Source of the DNA: an uncultured Ruminococcus sp.
GTDB taxonomy: Bacteria > Bacillota > Clostridia > Oscillospirales > Acutalibacteraceae
Reading direction: 5' to 3'
Length of the DNA stretch: 47,068 bases
Assembly (NCBI GenBank): GCA_905234015.1
Contig: CAJOFK010000025.1
Span: forward strand, 1 to 47,068
Each line of letters begins with the position of its first letter. Position 1 is the first letter of the stretch. Below are positions 41,576 through 47,068 of this stretch, one piece after another. A program made the position numbers and the translations under genes. Under the pieces are notes generated by a model. It saw only the letters and a program-made list of their open reading frames with translations, did not search any database and was not told where the DNA came from.

Positions 41576-41654
41576 ATAATTTAACGTTATGATATTTTAT
41601 TTTAGTACGCGGAATACTCTTTTAAGCGTAACCGCGGGCGGAAAGGATAAATAT

Positions 41655-44600
41655 ATGAAAGCTGTAATGAAAAAGCTGACGGCGGTATCCTTAGCGGCGC
41701 TTATGGCTGCTTCGGCAGCAGTGGTGAGCGCTTCGGCGGCAGAAGTTAAACTGCCCGAAAAGCAGAGCTCGTCGGTGAAAATCGACCGCGTAGAGGGCGA
41801 GGCGGTAGTCGCACTTAAAAAGAGCGCCGGCACTGAATTTACCGTAAAGAGCAAGGCTTCCTCCGTTTACGGAAGCGGAATAAAGCTTAAGAATACATTC
41901 TCGTTTAAGAAAGGCTCGGGCGAGCTGCGCTATTGCGTAGTAAAATCCTCAACTCTTTCCACTGAGGAATTAATCGAAAGCCTTAATAAAAACCCGAAGG
42001 TAAAGTACGCCTTCGCTAATTCTAAAAAGAAGATTACCGCCCTCACGAACGATACCTACAGCAATTTGCAGTGGCACCTTGAAAATACCGGTCAGAACGG
42101 CGGAACCGCAGGCGAGGATATTAAGGTCAAGTCCCTGTGGGAAAAAGCCGAGTCATCCGATGAGGAAAAAGTTGTCGCGATAGTAGATACCGGCGTTGAT
42201 TATAAGCACAAGGAATTAAAGAAGGTAATGTGGGAAAATCCCTACGGAAATAAGCTGCTCGGAAACTGCGGCTGCGATTTTACCGGAAGTAATCCCGACG
42301 GCAATCCGATGGACGATTACGGTCACGGCACTCACGTAGCGGGAATAATCGCCGCTTCCTCAGGCAATAAAGAGGGAATAAGCGGAATTAATAAAAAGAA
42401 CGTTAAGATTATGGCGATTAAGTCGTTTGATTCAACCGGCTCAGGCGATGACGAATCTATCTTCGCGGCGTTTGAGTATATTCAGAGAGCGGTAGAGCTC
42501 GGCACTAAAGTCTGCGCGGTAAACTGCTCGTTCGGCTCATACGGCGATAAGGAATCTATGAAAGCCTACGACGAAATCTTTAACGCTTTAGGAGAAAAAG
42601 GCGTTGTTTTCTGCGTTGCGGCATGTAACGAATCCGAGAACTTAAACGACCAGAACGACCCCGATTCCGATGATTATCTTGACGGATACTGCACCGTACC
42701 CGCGTGCAGCAGCAGCCCGTACTGTATAACCGTAGCCCTTTCCGATGAAAACGGCGATTTATCTCCCTATTCAAATTACGGCGATAAATACGTTGATATT
42801 GCAGCTCCGGGAACGAATATACTCTCGACCGTTTCGTATAATTGCTTCAATCCCGCAATCTATACCGATGAACAGCGCTCGAAGCTCTGCTCCTATTATC
42901 AGAGCTATGACGGCGAATTTGAAAGCGGCGACTTTGGATATCCCGTTCTGCTTGAGGAATTTAATACGGACGTTAAGCTGAATAAAAACGTAACCTTTGA
43001 GCAGGGCGAAAAATACTTCGGCCTGTCGGGAAAATCGCTTAAGATTTCCGTTGAGGCTAAAAGGCCGAATAAAACCTCCTATTACGCGTTTGAGATACCC
43101 TTTAAAATTGAGGATGAAAGCAAGAATTACAGGTTAAGCTTTGAAGGCAACGGCGACGAAAGCACCCTTGCTTATGTATTCGACGTTCCTGCCGATTACG
43201 ATACGGCTGAGGATATAGACAGTGAAACCACAGGCTGGCTTATCGGTACCGGAGGCGGAAACGATTGGTTCCATTTTGACTTAAGCGTTGATACTAAGGA
43301 CGAAAACTACGATAAATCAAAGGAAAGAAAGCTTGTATTCTTAGTCGGAACAAAAGGCGAGTTTAATATTGATGACCTAGCCGTAAGCAATCAATCCGCT
43401 GAGGAAGAAGATTTCGGTAAGTACGACTTTATGTCCGGTACGTCTATGGCGACTCCGATGGTAACCGGTTCGGTGGCGCTGGTAGCTCAGGCTTATCCCG
43501 ACGCAAACGCTAAGGAAATCGCGAATATCGTAAAGAGCTCGGGTAAGGTTAGCCCGAAATTTGAGAATAAAACTAAAAACGCTAAGGCGCTTACCCTCGA
43601 TACTACCGAGAAGGTTCCGCCGATGATTTCGAGCGTATCCTACAATAATGACGGCAACGTTAAAATCGAGGGACTGTTTAAAGAGGTCACTAAGGTTTAC
43701 GCCGACGGCGAGGAGGTAAGCGTTATCTCCAAGGACGCCGACAGCATTATTATAAAGGACAACGGCTACAACACCCATATCATCAGCCTTAAGGTTGAAA
43801 ACAAGAACGGCTTTGATACCTACGAGGCGCTTCTTACCAATAAAACGACGCTTGAAAAGGCAAAATGCGTTGAGGGCGCGCCGTATGATACGAGCAGCTT
43901 AATTGCGGTTCCCGCAGGCAACAAGGCGTATTTTGTAGACTCAATCACCGGAGCCGTCGGAATGCTTGAAACGGTTACGGCTACGAAAAAATATGTGTAT
44001 ACGGACGAGATGTTTATAATGGATATGAAGTCCCTGATTAAAAACGAGAGCTTCACCATAACCTCGGCTGTATACAGCAACGGAAAAATCTACTTTATTT
44101 TAAGAAACGATATTAAAACAAAGAGCAGTTACTATACGCTCGGCTATGATACCTACTTCTGCTGCTATGATTTAGCGAAGATGAAGGCGGAAAAGCTGTG
44201 CGAGGTTCCCGACGAATGCGCCGAGGGCGCGTCGCTCGGAGTATTAAAAGGAAAGTTTTATCTTATCGGCGGCTTTATAAAGCAGAAGGTTGAGCTTATC
44301 GACAGCGTATACTCCTACGACAGTTCAAAGAAAACGTTCTCAAAAACCGCAAAGCTTCCCGAGGGAAGAGCGTATTCAAGCTTTATCGAATACGGCGGAA
44401 AGCTCGTCGGCTTCTGGGGCGCCGTTAAGAGCGGAGAGCTCCCTAAGGCGGTTGTGTTCGACGGAAAGGCGTGGAAAAAATCTTCGCTTAAGCTTGAAAG
44501 CTCCGACTTTGAGTCTGAAAAATATTCCGACGACTTTACCCTGAAGCTCTATTCGGGCAACGTCGGACTTGATAAAAACGGCGTATTCTGCTTAGGCTCA

Positions 44601-45386
44601 TTCGTTGAGGATTACGGCGACATCTTTACATACGACGTAGCTAATGATAAGATTATAGAAAACGGTTATTGCTACCGCAACGATTTATCCGCGCAGCGGC
44701 TTATAGGGACGACCGTTCAGGGCGGTTTCATCGGCTTCAATATTAACATTGAGGAATATTACTACGACGATGAGCTGTACGCGGCTTCGAACAGTCCGGA
44801 TTCCGACTCCTATCCGTATAATCCCGACGATCCCTACGGTGAGGAGAGCTCGGTAAACGCGTACTTCGTAGAGCTTAATAACGCCTCGCATTACCCGAAG
44901 GTAAACGCTCCCTCAATTTCACGCACGAGCTTATCGCTTAAGGCGGGGGCTTCGTCTAAGCTTACCGTAAGCAACTCGTCCGTGCTGAGCTGGGGTTCTT
45001 CGAACGAAAGCGTTGCCGAAGTAAACGGCGGTAAGGTTACGGCGCTTAAAAAGGGTAAGGCTGAGATTTACGCGGTGCTTTCAAACGGCAGCTTCCTTAC
45101 CTGCAAGGTGAACGTTACGTCCGACCCGTCAATTAAGGTGAACGGCGCTAAGTTCAATAAGTCAAAAACCTATCCCGTAAAGGCAGGCAAAAAGCTGAAG
45201 GTTAATATCAGCGGAAAAGCTCCCGGGTTTAATAACGTCTACTCGACTACGAATAAGAGCGTAGCTAAGGCGGTATCTAAAAAGACCGCTAAGACCGTAT
45301 ATATTAAGGGATATAAAAAGGGCAGCGCAACGGTTACGCTTAAGGTAAACGGCGTTAAGTTCAATATAAAAGTAAAAGTAAAATAA
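41655..45386 (+). CDS. Large secreted subtilisin-like (S8) serine protease
   Basis: 1243 aa. Signal peptide 1-30 (AVSLAALMAASAAVVSASA), then a propeptide-like part with KYAFANSKKKITALTNDTYS. Triad: D178 (AIVDTGVDYKH), H224 (YGHGTHVAG), S597 (MSGTSMATPM). Between the oxyanion Asn (CVAACNESEN) and S597 lies about 190 residues of predicted beta-sandwich (395-585), far longer than in subtilisin. Then a region (about 730-1080) with Kelch-like beta-propeller repeats (GKFYLIGGFIKQ, GGKLVGFWGAVK), and at the end a BIG2/Ig-like domain pair (SISRTSLSLKAGASSKLTVS, VNISGKAPGFNNVYSTTN). No LPXTG or SLH anchor. ATG 41655 follows AAGGA; the in-frame ATG 41589 is discarded. Confidence 0.92.
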   Translation: MKAVMKKLTAVSLAALMAASAAVVSASAAEVKLPEKQSSSVKIDRVEGEAVVALKKSAGTEFTVKSKASSVYGSGIKLKNTFSFKKGSGELRYCVVKSSTLSTEELIESLNKNPKVKYAFANSKKKITALTNDTYSNLQWHLENTGQNGGTAGEDIKVKSLWEKAESSDEEKVVAIVDTGVDYKHKELKKVMWENPYGNKLLGNCGCDFTGSNPDGNPMDDYGHGTHVAGIIAASSGNKEGISGINKKNVKIMAIKSFDSTGSGDDESIFAAFEYIQRAVELGTKVCAVNCSFGSYGDKESMKAYDEIFNALGEKGVVFCVAACNESENLNDQNDPDSDDYLDGYCTVPACSSSPYCITVALSDENGDLSPYSNYGDKYVDIAAPGTNILSTVSYNCFNPAIYTDEQRSKLCSYYQSYDGEFESGDFGYPVLLEEFNTDVKLNKNVTFEQGEKYFGLSGKSLKISVEAKRPNKTSYYAFEIPFKIEDESKNYRLSFEGNGDESTLAYVFDVPADYDTAEDIDSETTGWLIGTGGGNDWFHFDLSVDTKDENYDKSKERKLVFLVGTKGEFNIDDLAVSNQSAEEEDFGKYDFMSGTSMATPMVTGSVALVAQAYPDANAKEIANIVKSSGKVSPKFENKTKNAKALTLDTTEKVPPMISSVSYNNDGNVKIEGLFKEVTKVYADGEEVSVISKDADSIIIKDNGYNTHIISLKVENKNGFDTYEALLTNKTTLEKAKCVEGAPYDTSSLIAVPAGNKAYFVDSITGAVGMLETVTATKKYVYTDEMFIMDMKSLIKNESFTITSAVYSNGKIYFILRNDIKTKSSYYTLGYDTYFCCYDLAKMKAEKLCEVPDECAEGASLGVLKGKFYLIGGFIKQKVELIDSVYSYDSSKKTFSKTAKLPEGRAYSSFIEYGGKLVGFWGAVKSGELPKAVVFDGKAWKKSSLKLESSDFESEKYSDDFTLKLYSGNVGLDKNGVFCLGSFVEDYGDIFTYDVANDKIIENGYCYRNDLSAQRLIGTTVQGGFIGFNINIEEYYYDDELYAASNSPDSDSYPYNPDDPYGEESSVNAYFVELNNASHYPKVNAPSISRTSLSLKAGASSKLTVSNSSVLSWGSSNESVAEVNGGKVTALKKGKAEIYAVLSNGSFLTCKVNVTSDPSIKVNGAKFNKSKTYPVKAGKKLKVNISGKAPGFNNVYSTTNKSVAKAVSKKTAKTVYIKGYKKGSATVTLKVNGVKFNIKVKVK

Positions 45387-45400
45387 ACGGAGGAATAAAA

Positions 45401-46684
45401 ATGAGTGATTTTAAGAACGGTACAAAATGTGTTCAGGGCGGCTATACGCCTACTACCGGAGAGCCGAGAGTTCTCCCGATTATTCAGAGCACAACCTTTA
45501 AATACGATACAAGCGAGGATATGGGTAAGCTTTTTGACCTCGAGGCGAGCGGATATTTCTATACACGTCTTGCAAATCCCACCTGCGATCATGTCGCAAA
45601 AAAGCTTTGCGACCTTGAGGGCGGTTCGGCGGCTATGCTGCTTTCTTCAGGTCAGGCAGCTAACTTCTTCGCGGTATTTAATATTGCTTCCGCAGGCGAC
45701 CACGTTGTATCGAGTGCCGCAATCTACGGCGGAACCTTTAACCTGTTCTCGGTGACGATGAAGAGAATGGGTATCGACTTTACCTTTGTTGAGCCCGACT
45801 GCACCGAGGATGAGCTTCGCGCGGCAATCAAGCCGAATACCAAGGCGATTTTCGGTGAAACTATCGCAAATCCCGCGCTCGCGGTAATTGATATTGAAAT
45901 GTACGCTAAGGTTGCGCACGAAAACGGTATTCCGTTTATTATCGACAACACCTTCGCTACTCCCGTAAACTGCCGTCCGATTGAGTGGGGCGCGGATATC
46001 GTTACCCACTCAACCACAAAATACCTTGACGGTCACGCTACCTCGGTAGGCGGCGCGATTGTTGACTCTGGTAAGTTTGACTGGTTTAAGCACGCCGATA
46101 AGTTCCCGGGACTTACTACTCCCGACGAGAGCTATCACGGTATCGTTTACGCTGAGAAATTCGGACTCGGCGGCGCGTATATTACTAAGTGCGTAGCTCA
46201 GCTTATGAGAGATTTCGGAAGCTCTCCCTCCGCGTTTAACGCTTTCCTTTTAAATCTCGGAATGGAAACGCTTCATGTCCGTATGCCTAAGCACTGCGCT
46301 AACGCTCAGAAGGTTGCCGAGTTCTTAAACGCTCACGAAAAGGTTGCGTGGGTTCAGTACTGCGGCTTAAAGGGCGATAAGTACTACGAGCTCGGTAAAA
46401 AATATCTTCCTAACGGCTCCTGCGGAGTTCTTTCCTTCGGAGTTCAGGGCGGCAGAAAGGCTGCCGAGGAGTTTATGAAGAACCTTAAGCTCTGCGCGAT
46501 TGTTACTCATGTAGCCGATGCGAGAACGAGTATTCTTCATCCTGCAAGCTCAACCCACCGCCAGATGACCGACGACGAGTTGAGAGCGGGCGGAGTTGCT
46601 CCCGATATGATGAGACTCAGCGTAGGAATCGAGGATGTTGAGGATATTATCAGCGACCTCGAAAACGCGCTTAAAGCAATTTAA
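45401..46684 (+). CDS. metY: O-acetylhomoserine sulfhydrylase
   Basis: 427 aa, PLP enzyme of the Cys/Met metabolism family; makes homocysteine from O-acetylhomoserine and sulfide (and may act with other nucleophiles). The PLP-binding lysine K207 is in THSTTKYLDGHATSVGG; other marks are YFYTRLANPTCDHVAKKL, GGTFNLF, and HPASSTHRQM with RLSVGIED at the end. This length and the HADKF/PDESYHG insertion fit MetY, not MetB/MetC. GGAGG precedes ATG 45401. It starts 14 nt after the subtilase stop, so the two are probably cotranscribed, an odd pairing. A strong terminator follows. Confidence 0.94.
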   Translation: MSDFKNGTKCVQGGYTPTTGEPRVLPIIQSTTFKYDTSEDMGKLFDLEASGYFYTRLANPTCDHVAKKLCDLEGGSAAMLLSSGQAANFFAVFNIASAGDHVVSSAAIYGGTFNLFSVTMKRMGIDFTFVEPDCTEDELRAAIKPNTKAIFGETIANPALAVIDIEMYAKVAHENGIPFIIDNTFATPVNCRPIEWGADIVTHSTTKYLDGHATSVGGAIVDSGKFDWFKHADKFPGLTTPDESYHGIVYAEKFGLGGAYITKCVAQLMRDFGSSPSAFNAFLLNLGMETLHVRMPKHCANAQKVAEFLNAHEKVAWVQYCGLKGDKYYELGKKYLPNGSCGVLSFGVQGGRKAAEEFMKNLKLCAIVTHVADARTSILHPASSTHRQMTDDELRAGGVAPDMMRLSVGIEDVEDIISDLENALKAI

Positions 46685-46698
46685 AAAAGATTTTTTAC

Positions 46699-46723
46699 GG
46701 GCTTGCTTCGGCAAGCCCTTTTT
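46699..46723 (+). terminator. Terminator after metY
   Basis: GGGCTTGC / GCAAGCCC closed by a TTCG loop, then TTTTT. Strong intrinsic terminator. Confidence 0.93.
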
Positions 46724-46830
46724 CTCTATAAATAACTTAAAACTTGAATAGCTTTCACATCTTGTGCAGGTTGCATAAATATAGCCCCGGAATTTTGTAG
46801 GATAAGCAATAGCGAAGATTTACGCTTTTA

Positions 46831-46839
46831 TGGTATAAT
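46831..46839 (+). promoter_or_regulatory. Candidate extended -10 for the right-edge gene
   Basis: TGGTATAAT (46831-46839) sits about 60 nt upstream of the start at 46899. The -35 is poor. Confidence 0.4.
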
Positions 46840-46898
46840 ATAAAAGTATAATAGTAATTTAGTTTATATAATATAAGTCTGTTATCAGGAGGCTGATT

Positions 46899-47068
46899 AT
46901 GCAAACGGTACGAGAAAAAATGAAGAGCAGGCTCTCGCTTATACTTGCGTTCGGTGTGATTTTCACAGCGGCGGTATTGGCGAGCGCTTTTATAGTTTAT
47001 GCCAATACGGTTCCCGAGGAAGCTGAAAACGCGGGATATACACGCTCGATGAAGATTAACGGCTTTAC
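46899..47068 (+). CDS. Exported protein (C-terminus outside window)
   Basis: Partial gene: 56 codons are visible before the window ends. The start is ATG 46899 after AGGAGG. Residues 1-36 are an N-terminal signal or anchor: basic MQTVREKMKSR, then hydrophobic LSLILAFGVIFTAAVLASAF. The next part (ANTVPEEAENAGYTRSMKI) is polar and extracytoplasmic. There is not enough to name a family. Confidence 0.6.
   Translation, partial: MQTVREKMKSRLSLILAFGVIFTAAVLASAFIVYANTVPEEAENAGYTRSMKINGF

Noticed and set aside
41589-41654. N-terminal extension of the subtilase from ATG 41589
   Set aside because: It would put 22 non-signal residues before a typical signal peptide, lies at the predicted transcript start and has no ribosome site.
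45387-45400. Terminator between the subtilase and metY
   Set aside because: Only 14 nt, fully taken up by the metY ribosome site; no stem can form.

Overview
The window looks like a chromosomal segment of an anaerobic, spore-forming, gut-type Clostridium relative of the Oscillospiraceae/Ruminococcus kind. This is inferred from gene content, not from a marker-gene search. The evidence is a GlgC/GlgD ADP-glucose pyrophosphorylase pair with a Clostridia-style glgB-glgC-glgD-glgA operon, dipicolinate synthase genes behind a sigma-K-like promoter, single-polypeptide GlyRS, vitamin ECF S-components under FMN and THF riboswitches, AGGAGG ribosome sites, and promoters of the TTGAAA-N17-TATAAT type. 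I see no rRNA, tRNA, CRISPR array, transposase or prophage block.

Layout. 1-10 kb: a truncated secreted protein with a possible starch-binding module, glyS, an HxxQDxxxH protein, a small P-loop protein, pgi, a DD-carboxypeptidase, ispF and ispD of the MEP pathway (separated by an S23/IVP four-helix-bundle cassette with 23-bp inverted repeats), a zinc-ribbon membrane protein, and dpaB/dpaA for dipicolinate in spores. 10-15.3 kb: a YhgE-like repeat protein, an MMPL transporter and a TetR regulator. 15.5-21.4 kb: the glycogen operon glgB-glgC-glgD-glgA. 21.4-25.1 kb: a protein consisting only of the PTS enzyme I N-terminal half, a repeat-rich spacer, an amino-acid ABC permease/ATPase pair without a binding protein, and a BrkB/YihY membrane protein.

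25.1-27 kb: two riboswitch-controlled vitamin transporters, ribU (FMN) and folT (THF). 27-33.4 kb, minus strand: an envelope-glycopolymer operon yfhO-like, M20 dipeptidase, DUF975-like membrane protein, GT2 glycosyltransferase and licD-like. 33.4-41.6 kb: a YfbR-like nucleotidase, an LCP ligase, an intracellular GH13 amylase fused to a DUF1653-like domain, a membrane-anchored FKBP-like protein, a spacer with phased TCACAC repeats, a DUF2804-like protein, a broken lipoprotein gene and an O-antigen-ligase-like protein. 41.6-47 kb: a large secreted subtilase, metY, and the start of another exported protein.

How it fits together. Glycogen genes, pgi and an intracellular amylase form a storage-polysaccharide set. 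The YfhO/GT2/LicD operon, LCP and O-antigen-ligase-like proteins point to surface glycopolymer assembly. DacF-type carboxypeptidase and DpaAB point to sporulation. The most unusual items are: a structured intergenic repeat present twice, once between the FMN aptamer and its terminator; the GH13-DUF1653 fusion; the free-standing EI N-domain; the exported membrane FKBP-like protein; the IVP cassette between ispF and ispD; the phased TCACAC array; and a subtilase whose catalytic domain is split by a predicted beta-sandwich. All family calls come from reading motifs, with no database search.
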